From Pachypanchax playfairii (lineage: Eukaryota > Chordata > Actinopteri > Cyprinodontiformes > Aplocheilidae), in assembly GCA_006937955.1 (NCBI GenBank), contig SSNP01000094.1, positions 1,813,808 through 1,877,807 on the forward strand: 64,000 nt of DNA, read 5' to 3'. Shown here one piece after another: positions 24,473 to 35,894 of this stretch; within the stretch, counting starts at the first letter, position 1, and the number at the start of each line of letters is the position of its first letter. The notes under the pieces were generated by a model. That model was not told the origin of the DNA. It was given only the letters and a program-made list of their open reading frames with translations, and ran no database searches. The position numbers and the translations under genes were made by a program.

Positions 24473-24499
24473 TACATGTTTATATGATAGTACCGTTCT

Positions 24500-24722
24500 A
24501 AAATGGTAAATGTCCAGTATTTGTAGAGTGCTTTTCTAGTCTTACTGACCACTTAAAGCGCTTTTACACAACAAGTTTCACATTCACTCAGTCACACAAC
24601 CTGGTATGTAAATTGGGGGGCTTCAGTGTTTTGCCTAGGGACACTTAGGCATGTGGTGGTGTGGAGCTTCCACTCTTCTGATTGGAAGTTGACTGCTCTA
24701 CCCACTGAACAGCATCTGCCCC
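24500..24722 (-). repeat. tRNA-derived SINE, type 2, copy a
   Basis: The reverse complement starts with GTTCAGTGGGTAGAGCAGTC (A-box-like) and ends with AAATACTGGACATTTACCAT. It is related to 44515-44789 (plus) and 52514-52690 (minus). Confidence 0.65.
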
Positions 24723-25199
24723 ATGGCTGAGCTGTAGCTTAGTTTCTAGTATCTAAAGAGATCCGTTTGATGTGTCACATGTGATCACTGGTACTGTTGT
24801 GCTATCGGTCATCCTGAGCTGGGTTTTGCTGAAGGTTTCTTCCTGTAACCAATCCAGGCTTGTTTAGGATGTGGGATTGTGTTGAATGAATGATTAAACA
24901 CAATCAGCTGGTTCCCTTGATAGGACATTTTTTACCAACTATTTTGATATTTCTGTAAACTGCCTTAAATTGACCTTAGTTATGAACTGGCACATTTTAA
25001 AGAAAATTTACTGAATTGAAAATTTGTACAAGATCTTTAAATCTGTGATAAACCAAAGTCTTGTGAGCAGATGACAATTGGAATGGTATGTTAGGTGAAA
25101 GTATGTAGACACAGTAACCTCTGGAAAACAATCTAGTTTTGACTTTTGTTCTTTTTTTTTTACGTTTTAGTTTCATTTTCATTGAGAAGCATGCATTTT
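24723..25199. other. Intergenic, nothing recognised
   Basis: AT-rich sequence with no coding signal or clear repeat. Confidence 0.4.
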
Positions 25200-25455
25200 T
25201 GTGTTTACTTTTGCCATGGCAACTGGAAATGCCACCAAACCATGATAGTGCACATCTTGTGATCAACCTGGTATGTCATGTACATAATAACATCTGGCAG
25301 TTTAGGCTGTGGGGCATTTTGGGTGTGGTTTGTGACAAGCCACGTTGCCATGGTAATGTATGTTGCCTATAAAAGTAAACTGCACACTTTCTACTATTGA
25401 GCCAAACGTATTGATGTATGATTTGTGTAGGTCCATCTTTCTGTTTGGGCCACAT
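25200..25455 (+). repeat. Dispersed repeat X, plus-strand block
   Basis: Matches the reverse complement of about 17140-17400, sharing CTGTGGGGCATTTTGGGTG, GCCATGGTAATG and CCATCTTTCTGTT. Confidence 0.55.
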
Positions 25456-26692
25456 TAATTTTGAAGAATAATAAAGCTTGTCTATCTATAAAGAGTTCAG
25501 TTTAGAGCTGAAAAATAAGGTGAATGTAGATTTACATTCATTATGGACGGCCCCTAATTAAATGTAAGAGTACAGTTATAAGGATTATCAGTTTAATAAT
25601 CAAACAGTAACACCCTAACCCCTCTGCTATGAATGGTAAATGTGTAATAATAAGAATGTAAACTAAGTGACATCAGATACATCATTTAACTGGAAACTGT
25701 GTAAACTGCTCTGTTCACATGATTACGTTCTAACAGTGAGTAGAAATCAGCAGCTTTGTAGAGCAACAGGTCCTTTCCAAACTGGAAAGGGGAACTTTGA
25801 ACAAGTATTCAGTTTTTAAAAAATGTACACACATGCACACACCTATGTCAATACAACCTCAATCAATCAGTACCCATTAAAGCCTTGATAAGCCCAGGAG
25901 ATTAAAGTAATGGCTGTGGGTCATATGTGAGATTGTGCAGAGTATTCTTGCATTGTTGGTACATTATCTGTAGCAGACAGCAGTAAACGTAATCTCATTT
26001 TATAGATTCAGTCACAGAGGTAGGTCCATTCTAAGGTGAATATCAACTAATGTAAACACTGACATAAATAAAGATGGACCAAAGGTCTCTGCCTTATAAA
26101 ACCACAATATCCCATTTAGGGTGCTGCTGTGTAGGTTTTTAGAAGCAGAGTGCATAATAGAGACGGGTTGAAAGTCCTGCTTATTCACCTGCACACAATT
26201 GAGGTGTTTAAGCAATTACAGGCTACAGTTAATCATAACAAGAGTAATGTTTAATACTACAGTAAAAAGGTACGAACTTAGAATATCAACAAGAAATAAC
26301 ACCTGAAAAACATGCAGAGTTGGAATTATATTTTTTGATCAGGAAAATGTCTTGTTCTTTAACATGGAGTGAGTAGGACTTAACTGGACTTAGCAGGACT
26401 AGAACCTGCCACAGACTTGTGGGAGAGGGCTGCTGTCTTCCTCTCTAACTCCTAAATGTTACAGTCATTCACAACTGAACACAACTGTAAGAAGACTTCA
26501 CAGTTTAGTTAATAAAAACTTGTTTTATGTAGGTGTTGGTTTGGTTGTCCATGAGAAGTTCTCCATGATTCTCCAAGCTGTAACTGCGCTGACTGTTCTC
26601 TGCTGCAGGTAAGATACTCACTGCTCATAACTGATAACTGTTTGTGAAGATTTTTCAGTCGTCCACAACATGTCAAACCAAAATCTTTTTCC
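25456..26692. other. Intergenic, nothing recognised
   Basis: No exon-like reading frame, structured RNA or repeat was found in this AT-rich stretch. Confidence 0.4.
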
Positions 26693-26834
26693 AAAAGAGG
26701 CAACTGGACTTTTTTCTGTCTCTTGAAAACATTTCAACTATTATTTGAAAAGAATTGAAAAAACCTGTTGGATGATCAGTGGTATGTTTCCAAGAGACAG
26801 AAAAAGAAATCCAGTTATTTGTAAAACCTTTTTG
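26693..26834. repeat. Fold-back (inverted) repeat
   Basis: Left arm 26693-26733 and right arm 26784-26834 are imperfect inverse complements (both carry TTCTGTCTCTTG on one strand, with GTTTCCAAGAGACAG opposite), with a loop of about 50 nt. Probably a foldback MITE relic. Confidence 0.6.
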
Positions 26835-27413
26835 GACTGACATGTCTTGGATGACAATCGACACAAAATTGTTCAAACTAGCATTTACAAAGCTTTCACA
26901 AACTTTTCAGACTAATCCAAACAACCCGATGTCTACTGATCTACTGAGAGAAATATTTCTGATAAATAGGTCCCATATTAAAGAAAAGGCCAAAATATTA
27001 TTTTTAAATAATACATTTTTTTTATTTAAGTTTATTTTTGACTTTTCCTTAAGTAATCATTAATGTAAAAATAGCAGTGTCATGATAAAAACATTTGATT
27101 TGATTGCTTTTAATGCAAAAATACACAGTTATAGGAGCAATGTTACCAAATCAATACAACTTCAAAATTAGGATGTGGCTGAAAATGAGATAAAGGCAAA
27201 CTCAGCTTGTGTATAAAACAGATGTGCTGACCTGTTCAAGTCCCACATCCTGTTACCAATCTTTTTTTTTCTTTTGGACAAAACCAGTCAGACCACCTGA
27301 CAACATGAACTTAACCTGTTCATTTATACAAAAAAAGCCTCCTACTATGTTTAGCTAGCTATGATTATAGTAGTAGTGATTGTGTAAATGTGTTGCTGAA
27401 GTCTTCATTCTCA
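26835..27413 (-). other. Presumed mgst3 3' UTR and intergenic sequence
   Basis: AT-rich with no gene. Minus-strand AATAAA signals occur only around 27021-27036, so the 3' UTR end is uncertain. Confidence 0.4.
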
Positions 27414-28273
27414 TTAATGACAGGATGCCGAGTGGAAGGGTCCCATCCCTGGTAGGTGCCAGCCCAGCAGATGGCAGCCGAATTTGAAAGTGGTCAACAT
27501 CATCCCCATTAATGCCAGATTCCCAAAAGCCCCTCTCATCCTTTTTTTAGGATCTGATATGGACAAACAGCAAAGGTGATAAGTTCTGCAGTATCATGTT
27601 TTCACAGTAAATCAAGTAGGAACTAAGACATTCCTGCTCAATTTTATCTCACCTCCTGAAGAGTAACCGTGTGCATACACCTCTCTGCCAACGATCCACA
27701 CAGCTCCAAGTCCACTGGCTAAACGCTGCAGACACATAAAACAGTCAGGTATGAATCTCACACTGTCACCTAAGAATTTTTTTAATCTGGAGTTGGCTGA
27801 CATAGCATGACAGTGAAAAATAAGACTCACAGGGTAATGCAAACCACCGACAACCAGGCAGAAGAGGAAGGCGGGGTACATTTCCAGGCTGGTGAAAGGT
27901 GATAACAGCATGTCAACTTTCACCTGCATTACCTTTTGTTACCAGTGACAAAAGTCTGGGGTTATTACGGAATTTTACAGATCTGAACTAATACATACGT
28001 GTTTTGGTGTGCTCGCTGGATGCAGTTGAAAATGTGTCCATTTTCGGGGTCATCACTATACATCTTAGGATACTGTAAGAGGGTTCAAAGAGATCCTTTG
28101 CATTACAGGATGCACAAATAATTTCTAATTCAAGGTGGAGCTCACTGACTGCTCACCTGGACGTTGTACTTCTTCCGGGCTTTTCCCACATTTATGCCCA
28201 GGTGTCCCACCATGATCATACTGGCAAAACCAGTCAGCACAACGTATCCATACTCTTTAGAGAGCGCACCCAT
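27414..28273 (-). CDS. mgst3: Microsomal glutathione S-transferase 3 (mgst3), complete, 5 coding exons
   Basis: MGST3 is a MAPEG-family integral membrane enzyme of the endoplasmic reticulum and outer mitochondrial membrane. It conjugates glutathione to leukotriene A4 and reduces lipid hydroperoxides. Minus-strand exons are 28273-28157, 28072-27999, 27888-27831, 27725-27653 and 27553-27414, joining to 153 aa (human 152). It begins MGALSKEYGYVVLTGFASM. Landmarks are NVGKARKKYNVQ (29-39), the MAPEG core NGHIFNCIQRAHQNTLE (50-66), ASGLGAVWIVGREVYAHGY and the C-terminal SASCH. Four membrane helices are expected. The last acceptor was chosen at 27554-27556 because it restores DPKKRMRGAFGNLALMG in frame with the family. 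The start ATG lies 10 bp inside an exon whose acceptor is at 28284-28286, so a 5' non-coding exon lies upstream. Confidence 0.95.
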
Positions 28274-28283
28274 CGTGATAAAA

Positions 28284-28720
28284 CTGATAAATCAAAATTT
28301 GCAGTCTGTTACTCAGTGTTGGACCAATTTTTAATAACCTGCAAGTGGTGCTGCTAATACATTTAATGCATTTATACAACTTTTAAAAACAGAAAAAAAT
28401 AAGCCATTAAGTGAAATGTAAGAAAAAATGCGCTTAAGACTGTGACAATCCAAGGACGCCCTGAAAACGAAAGGTCAAATGAGGACAGGTTCGCATTCAC
28501 ATTTTTTACACGTAAATTCGGAAATAAAATCACAGCACGCGCGGGCAAACAAATAATTACCTCAGAAATGGAAGTTAAATTGATGAGTCAAAATCTCACG
28601 AACAGAAGTCCCGACAGACAGACGAACTGTGAAGAGGTTCCCTCAACTTCCGTGTCTGTACGTGTTCACGTTACGTAAACACACTGAGGGGGCGGGACTT
28701 TGTCTTAATATACCGCGTTA
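28284..28720 (-). promoter_or_regulatory. mgst3 5' non-coding exon and promoter region (putative)
   Basis: A likely 5' exon ends near 28561 at a minus-strand GTAATT donor. Upstream lies a small CpG-containing area (28500-28720) with an ETS-type ACGGAAGT on the minus strand near 28645. Inferred from position and motifs only. Confidence 0.4.
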
Positions 28721-30374
28721 GTCTGACAAATTATCCTGTAAATTTTTCTTCAAGCAAAATTTGTTTCTTGAAAGTTTAGTGCGTTTGGATCAAATGTAAT
28801 AGATATACAACATTTCCCCTTTCGAAGTGAACTTTTGTCTCCCTTTTTGTAGGAAAAACAAACATTTTGAGCTAATGAAACTGTGCCGCGTGTTGTCAAG
28901 TTTGTATTGTCGTCAGGTAACACCTTGATAATATTTGCATTTCTTTATGATAGACGCTGCTGAACTAATACCTACATGGAAGTTGGGCAAACGATTATCA
29001 TTACTGGTTCAGTCAGCATTGATTAATGCTGCTGGGTGTGGAGTTGAACTCTGCACAGACTTCAACAGAAGCATTCAATCATGAGGGGTGAAGTGGTTAA
29101 TGAGACAGACAGGATAAACAATGGGATGATATAACAATTTAGGGCAACAAGTATCCTCAGACTCTGAACTAAGGCAGGTTCTAACTTATAACTAGGCTCC
29201 CCAACAAATCGATTTAATGAGAAGCAAAAACAGATCATAAACATAAACTCTATAATGAGCAGTTCCAACATGTGTTCCTTAGTGCATTTATCCAACAAAC
29301 TCTTGAAGAAACATTATTAAAATCTTGGACTGAGGATGTAATCAGAAGCAGTAAACCCTCTGAACATTAGGTAGAGTGTATTTCCCACTCAGACTTGAAC
29401 CACACCAGCAAAACTCGACTGTCTTTCTGCAGAGTTTTAATTGCCTGACCCAGTCTAACTAAAACATATCTTTAGTCGTCTCTCCTGTTTTGTACTTTTG
29501 GAGCTGTTGTGCTAACTGTATTTTAATTCTTCATAGCTTGTCCGGAAAGGTTTTGGAAACCAGGAGGATCTCCTTGGGAGCTGCAGTGATTTCCCTGATA
29601 GGAGGTTCCACTCTTTGATCATCCTTTCAAACATGGTTTTGTGTGACAGCTTTCACTGAAGAGTTAATCTTTTTTTTTCTGCTGACATTTTGACTTGGTA
29701 TCAAAGGAACAGGTGCAAGGTGGCTCGGTTCTTTTGAAGCTTTCCATAGTCAGCTCACTGTTCCATTGCCCTTGATCCAGTCAGCTGATGGAATGAAGCC
29801 ATATAATCTGCCCTCTGTTGAAGAGAAGGGGGATGTGACAGGTCTGGCATTTCCTGGATCACATTTCAGGTCATGTTGAGGAATAAGAACCACTGTTAAT
29901 GGTGTTATTTATTCAGGACACCCATATATCTTGTGCAAGAAAATCATAACGGTATGTTAGCTTTAACCATAGGCTCAACCACTTTAAAACCTATTTTGGC
30001 TGTATATAACCTGTCCCACAACAAACATGGCAATATTATGATGGCTGCTATAATAGAAACAGACAGATATGATCAACCACATACATAAATCTTAGTTAAA
30101 CTCCTGCTGTCACAGTTATGACATATGGGTTTGATTTAGCTTTTGATTTCCTTAGGTGTTTTGCCATGTGTTCCCATGTCAATGGGTTATGAATCATGGT
30201 TTGCTAATACAGTTTTAATTTAGCTTGGCCTTTAACGTTTTCTAGTTTATTCCATTCATTTTTGAGTTTCTTCATATCTATTTTTATAGTTTATTCTTGT
30301 GCCCTCAGTGTTGCTCATTTTGTCATAGTTTTTTATCTCAGTTATATTTGTTTGGATGGTCTCAGTTGTAACTA
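28721..30374. other. Intergenic, nothing recognised
   Basis: No conserved exon, long frame or clear repeat between mgst3 and the repeat cluster at 30375. Confidence 0.4.
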
Positions 30375-30416
30375 GAAAAGCCCTCGAAGAGCACAGACCT
30401 CCACCAAGTGGACATA

Positions 30417-32018
30417 CAGTAGGGCAAAAAAGTATTTAGTCAGCCACCAATTGTGTAAGTTCTCCCACTTAAAAAGATCAGAGAGGCCTGTAATTTTCAT
30501 CATAGGTATACCTCAACTATGAGAGACAAAATGAGGAAAAAAAATCCAGAAAATCACATTGTCTGATTTTTAAAGAATTTATTTGCAAATTATGGTGGAA
30601 AATAAGTATTTGGTCAATAACAAAAGTTAATCTCAATACTTTGTTATATAGCCTTTGTTGGCAATGACAGAGGTCAAACGTTTTCTGTAAGTCTTCACAA
30701 GGTTTTCACACACTGTTGCTGGTATTTTGGCCCATTCCTCCATGCAGATCTCCTCTAGAGCAGTGATGTTTTGGGGCTGACGCTGGGCAACACGGACTTT
30801 CAACTCCCTCCAGAGATTTTCTATGGGGTTGAGATCTGGAGACTGGCTAGGCCACTCCAGGACCTTGAAATGCTTCTTACGAAGCCACTCCTTCGTTGCC
30901 CGGGCGGTGTGTTTGGGATCATTGTCATGCTGAAAGACCCAGCCACGTCTCATTTTCAATGCCCTTGCTGATGGAAGGAGGTTTTCACTCAAAATCTTAC
31001 GATACATGGCCCCATTCATTCTTTCCTTTACACGGATCAGTCGTCCTGGTCCCCTTGCAGAAAAACAGCCCCAAAGCATGATGTTTCCACCCCCATGCTT
31101 TACAGTAGGTATGGTGTTCTTTGGATCCAACTCAGCATTCTTTCCCCTCCAAACACGACAAGTTGAGTTTCTACCAAAAAGTTCTATTTTGGTTTCATCT
31201 GACCATATGATGTTCTCCCAATCCTCTTCTGGATCATCCAAATGCTCTCTAGCAAACCGCAGACGGGCCTGGACGTGTCCTGGCTTCAGCAGGGGGACAC
31301 GTCTGGCTATGCAGGATTTGAGTCCCTGGCGGCGTAGTGTGTTACTGATGGTAGCCTTTGTTACTTTGGTCCCAGCTCTCTGCAGGTCATTCACTAGGTC
31401 CCTCCGTGTGGTTCTGGGATTTTTGCTCACCGTTCTTGTGATCATTTTGACCCCACGGGGTGAGATCTTGCGTGGAGCCCCAGATCGAGGGAGATTATCA
31501 GTGGTCTTGTATGTCTTCCATTTTCTAATAATTGCTCCCACAGTTGATTTCTTCACACCAAGCTGCTTACCTATTGCAGATTCAGTCTTCCCAGCCTGGT
31601 GAAGGTCTACAATTTTGTTTCTGGTGTCCTTTGACAGCTCTTTGGTCTTGGCCATAGTGGAGTTTGGAGCGTGACTGTTTGAGGTTGTGGACAGGTGTCT
31701 TTTATACTGATAACGAGTTCACACAGGTGCCATTAATACAGGTAACGAGTGGAGGACCGAGGAGCCTCTTAAAGAAGTTACAGGTCTGTGAAAGCCAGAA
31801 ATCTTACTTGTTTGTAGGTGACCAAATACTTATTTTCCACCATAATTTGCAAATAAATTCTTTAAAAATCAGACAATGTGATTTTCTGGATTTTTTTTCC
31901 TCATTTTGTCTCTCATAGTTGAGGTATACCTATGATGAAAATTACAGGCCTCTCTGATCTTTTTAAGTGGGAGAACTTACACAATTGGTGGCTGACTAAA
32001 TACTGTTTTGCCCCACTG
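30417..32018 (-). mobile_element. Tc1/mariner transposon, Passport/PPTN-like, copy 2, complete
   Basis: 1602 bp, TA flanks at 30415-30416 and 32019-32020, with 200-bp TIRs at 30417-30616 and 31819-32018. The left tip reads CAGTAGGGC where the other copies have CAGTGGGGC. The right TIR has TACTGTTTTGCCCC where the others have TACTTTTTTGCCCC. The outer ends are therefore no longer perfect mirror images. Confidence 0.95.
30633..31655 (-). CDS. Tc1-type transposase, copy 2, intact 340 aa
   Basis: Same protein as copy 1 except S116I in the second half of the DNA-binding domain (SCIARR). The triad D153, D244 and E279 and the GRPR-like linker are intact. A minus-strand TATAAAAG at 31706-31699 precedes the ATG. 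It is predicted to be able to make full-length protein. Confidence 0.96.
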   Translation of the reverse strand: MAKTKELSKDTRNKIVDLHQAGKTESAIGKQLGVKKSTVGAIIRKWKTYKTTDNLPRSGAPRKISPRGVKMITRTVSKNPRTTRRDLVNDLQRAGTKVTKATISNTLRRQGLKSCIARRVPLLKPGHVQARLRFAREHLDDPEEDWENIIWSDETKIELFGRNSTCRVWRGKNAELDPKNTIPTVKHGGGNIMLWGCFSARGPGRLIRVKERMNGAMYRKILSENLLPSARALKMRRGWVFQHDNDPKHTARATKEWLRKKHFKVLEWPSQSPDLNPIENLWRELKVRVAQRQPQNITALEEICMEEWAKIPATVCENLVKTYRKRLTSVIANKGYITKY

Positions 32019-32273
32019 TATTGTAGAAAGTACTATGTCTGTATCCTTAAAAAAATTCCATACGGTAATCCGGATCACCCCCAAAATCTAATCAATTGTT
32101 CCTTGGGTCAATTCTGACCTTTCCTGAAAATTTCATCAAAATCCATTTAATAGTTTTTGAGTTATCCTGCTAACAGTCAAACAGACAGACAGACAAACCC
32201 TGATGAAAACATCTCCTTGGCGGAGATAATTCACACTTTTCTATTGGTTTCTATAGTTCCCTTTGTGAGTTAA

Positions 32274-32836
32274 AGAGGCCATTCCATTAAAAAACAATTT
32301 TCTGAGGTTTCTGTTGAATATTTTAGCTCCACAGGTGTTCTTACTCCCATAGTGGGTGTGAAAACACGTCAACAACTTCTCTTTCAGTTTTAATCTCTCA
32401 AGCTACGCCGGTGGCGATAAAACCCGAGTTCGAATGGCCAGTACTTGTTTTGTCACAACTCCTTTGTTTGTTAGTATTCGTCAGCTCCCGCAGTTGAAAC
32501 CACGCCTAGCATGCTGCTGGCTAAAAGCTGTAGCATAAGATGTAACAAACAGGAAGACATGACGTCTGCTGTTGCCATGTGCAGAGGGGCAGGAAAGGTA
32601 TGCCTTGCTCTTATAGTCCAGTTTGTTAGCCAATCTGAGTCCAGCAAATTTGAATAATGAATATTAATGAGTTGCAGCCCAATGCCTGACGAAACCAGCA
32701 AAATTTTGACGCAGAGCGATTGAAAGGTCTGTTAATCAGTGTTTCATAAGGTTTTTTAGATATAAAATGTTTCATATTACTGGTTAATACTTATGAAATA
32801 ACCACAAAGTTATGAAATTTGTATGAAATTACCTCT
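32274..32836. mobile_element. TTAA-flanked MITE family 1, copy A (563 bp, complete)
   Basis: Flanked by TTAA at 32270-32273 and 32837-32840. Ends are short imperfect inverted repeats: AGAGGCCATTCCAT at the left, and AGAGGTAATTTCAT as the reverse complement of the right end. Copies B and C share the body (TAGCTCCACAGGTGTTCTTA, CTAGCATGCTGCTGGCTAAA). TTAA target sites are typical of piggyBac and Kolobok elements. There is no transposase inside. Confidence 0.75.
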
Positions 32837-32840
32837 TTAA

Positions 32841-34110
32841 AAGTCCTGGAGAGACTCTTACTGGCTCACCTCAACAAGCAGGTCAGCACCTTTCAGGACC
32901 CATTACAGTTTGCATACCGTAATGGGCTTGGGGTTGAAGATGCCATCATCTACCTGCTTCACAGAGCACACTCTCATCTGGACCAATCAGGCAGCACTTT
33001 GAGGGTCATGTTCTTTGACTTCTCAAGTGCTTTTAACACAATTCAGCCTGCTTTGTTATGTAAGAAGCTCCATAAATTCCAGGTGGATTCCTCCACAACC
33101 TCCTGGATTTATGACTACCTCACAAACAGACCACAGTTTGTGAGACTGGGGGGTTGTGTGTCTGGGATGGAGGTCAGCAGCACTGGAGCGCCACAAGGAA
33201 CTGTACTCTCACCATTTCTCTTCACGATGTACACCTCTGACTTCCAGTACAACTCTGAGTCCTGTCATCTGCAGAAATACTCTGATGACTCTGCAGTTGT
33301 TGGGTGCATCAGTGAGGGACAAGAAGCTGAGTATAGAGAACTGGTCAGTCAGTTTGTGAAATGGTGCGGTAACAATCATCTCGTTTTAAATAGCAGCAAA
33401 ACTAAGAAGATGATTGTTGACTTCAGGAGGAGAAAGAATCAACACAGCAGTATTTCCATCCTAGGAGAGGAGGTAGAGGTGGTGGAGGAATACAAGTACC
33501 TTGGAGTTCAGCTGGACAACAGACTAGAGTGGAAATGCAACACAGAATACATCTACAAGAAAGGTCAGAGCAGACTCTACTTCTTAAGGAAGCTGAGATC
33601 TTTTAAGGTCTGCACCAAGATGTTGCAAATCTTCTATAGGTCTGTTGTGGAAAGTGCAGTCAGCTTTGCAGCCATCTGCTGGGGCAGCAGCATCAGAACC
33701 AGAGACTTGAAGAGAATCAACAATCTGATCAGGAAAGCTGGATCTGTGCTGGGAGTATCTCTGGAGCCGCCGGAGCTGATTGTACAAAAAAGAATGCTGG
33801 ACAAGCTGATGAGGATGATGGAGGACTCTTCTCACCCTCTGCACGACACAGTGATCAAACAACAGAGTGTGTTCAGTGAGAGGCTTCTTCAGGTACGATG
33901 CAAGACCGAAAGATACAAAAGATCATTCCTGCCTGCAGCCATTAGCCTCCACAACAAGAACAGACCTTGATTGTTATTATTATATTATTGTCTTCATTAT
34001 TGTTTTTATTGTTGGACAAAAAAAAAACAAAAAAAAAACTACTACAACGTTGAATTTCCCTTCTGGGATAAATAAAGTATTTTTCATTCATTTCATTTCA
34101 TTCATTCATT
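32841..34110 (+). pseudogene. 5'-truncated LINE with open reverse-transcriptase frame (CR1/L2/Rex1 group)
   Basis: Uninterrupted frame from about 32843 to a stop at 33968-33970, roughly 375 LINE codons. In order: KVLERLLLAHL, DPLQFAYRNG, VMFFDFSSAFNTIQPALL, DYLTNRPQFV, GAPQGTVLSPFLF, the catalytic box YSDDSAVVG, WCGNNHLVLN, KKMIVDFRR, EEYKYLGVQLDN, CWGSSIRTRDLKRINNLI and RSFLPAAISLHN. The endonuclease and first palm motifs are missing, so it is a dead-on-arrival copy. The 3' UTR ends in AATAAAGTATTTTTC and short TTCAT repeats at about 34066-34110. It abuts MITE copy A exactly, and the first ATG in this frame (32819) lies in the MITE. Confidence 0.88.
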
Positions 34111-35894
34111 AATTTTTCTCAGTCTTTGTGTGATTTCTCTGTAAAGTTTTACTCTCCATTTTTGAGTTTGCCACTCCAGATTAGTATCCTACTTTTTATC
34201 CCTTTTCCTTTGATTACATAAATATTCATTGGTCTTTTCAGTTAATTTGTCAGTTCATACCTTCACCCTCCTCTTGCCTGTGTGTCCTATGCATTTCCTG
34301 TGCTTTGCATGATTACCATTGTCTGTAAGTTTGTTTTGTTTTTAGCAGCTTTGTCAGTTTTTTGTTTTCTTATTAAAAAGTATTTTATTTATTCTAATTT
34401 TTTCCGAGTCTCTGTGTCTTGTCTACACCTTGGTTTATTCACTACCATTCCACATGATAACTGCAGCAGACTGTCTGTAAAAGACCTCCACAAATTAGCC
34501 TCAACCCACATTTGAGTGCAAAACTCTATTTGGAAAATCTTTGCAGGTTTTAGCCATTACGATGAATTTACAGTTTAAAATAATGAACATGGTGGAATGT
34601 GATTTCCAAAGACAAATCACCCTTCTTTTACTTCTCCTGAGAGCACATGTGCATCTTCTCTTAAAGTCAGAAATTTTTAAATTGTTGAAAATTAATTTTT
34701 ATCTTAATAAAACATTACCAGACATTCAACACTAGATGGCCTTCTAAAGTCACTGAAGTTCTTGACAGAAAACAGCTGTGGGGATCAGTTCTGTTCACGT
34801 GGGAGAGCATGAATGAAGAAAGCATGACACAGGGACTCAGTTAACACAGGAAAATAAATCGATTTCATTATATGGGTGTATTTGTGAAGCAGGGAGAAGC
34901 AGGGAACAAATTAACAGGGGGTTGTTGGGTAGGTTCTTTCATGGACTTGTCAGTGACACATCTGTCCTCCTCCTCCTCCTCCATCATGCTGAGTCTGATT
35001 CAGCACTTCAACACCTACACACTGAACCAAGAATAGAGTCAGGACTCTACACTGAGACTGAAGAGAGCCAAAAAATAACCAAGCCCCAAGACCACCCTGC
35101 AGCTGACCCAGCAAATTCAGTGTGTCACCTTCAGTTATTTGAAATTCATCCACTGCATTTAACAAACAGCAATGAGGTTGATGTGAAGTTTTGTGATGTG
35201 ATCACATGTCAGATGTAAGGTCCACCTGCTCCTTTAATGCGTCCACCTCAGACAGGCTGATAGGAGATTGTACATGTTGTCACATTATTATTTGGATTAT
35301 TTATGCACTGAAACACATGCATAACATGTGACCTTCATCACTGGCAATGTGCCTGGATATTCTTTACTGTGTGTTAGGTTAGTTTTGCACTATCTCTCTG
35401 TTGCCCAGACCCTTCTAGTCGCAGCTGCAACGCACTCCAGCGCGTGAAATCACTTGACAGCCCCCCCCCCCCACCCCCACCCTGCTCTCGCAATCCTAGC
35501 CGTAGCCCAGTTGGATTCGGTTTCAGTCCGGGAGAAGATGGTAATCATGTAGTGGAACAACTGACCGTGCACTATGAAAGAGTGCGGTGGGATTTTACAA
35601 CGTGCAAATAGCTGCCATCAAAATAAATCCGACAGATCAATGCAATCCAAAGCAGCACGCAGGCTTCTGGCGGTCAAGTTCAACACAGCGGATGCGCGCT
35701 GGATGCAGAACCAGCTGGCAGGATGAACTGAGACATTACGCACAAGAGCGTGCCACGGGCAAACACTTAGATCTGACCTCGGTGGAAACCATTTGTTGGG
35801 ACTAACAAATCTGCCACGATGCATCAATGAGGAACGTGGGAACGTCTGACACTGTCCAAACGGGGCTGAACTTGATGAAGCCTTTGGCGGTGTC
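34111..35894 (+). other. Intergenic and putative lrrc52 5' region
   Basis: No gene seen. 34941-35220 has no convincing exon. From about 35400 GC content rises, with a C-run at 35461-35472 and CpGs towards the lrrc52 start, which is consistent with a promoter and 5' UTR. Confidence 0.4.

Larger units (their letters stand above)
30375..32232 (+). repeat. Older teleost interspersed repeat, interrupted by Tc1 copy 2
   Basis: 30375-30416 and 32019-32232 are the two halves of one repeat. The left half has CGAAGAGCACAGACCTCC. The right half has AATCCGGATCACCCCCAAAA, CAGACAGACAGACAAACCC and CCTTGGCGGAGATAAT. This matches a common teleost repeat that I associate, loosely, with RTE-type LINE tails. 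Confidence 0.5.

Noticed and set aside
27612..27725. mgst3 ending in GEIKLSRNVLVPT by reading through the donor at 27652
   Set aside because: A downstream exon at 27553-27414 restores the conserved family C-terminus in frame.
32819..33970. 383-codon frame as a host gene
   Set aside because: It is LINE reverse transcriptase; its first ATG comes from the neighbouring MITE.
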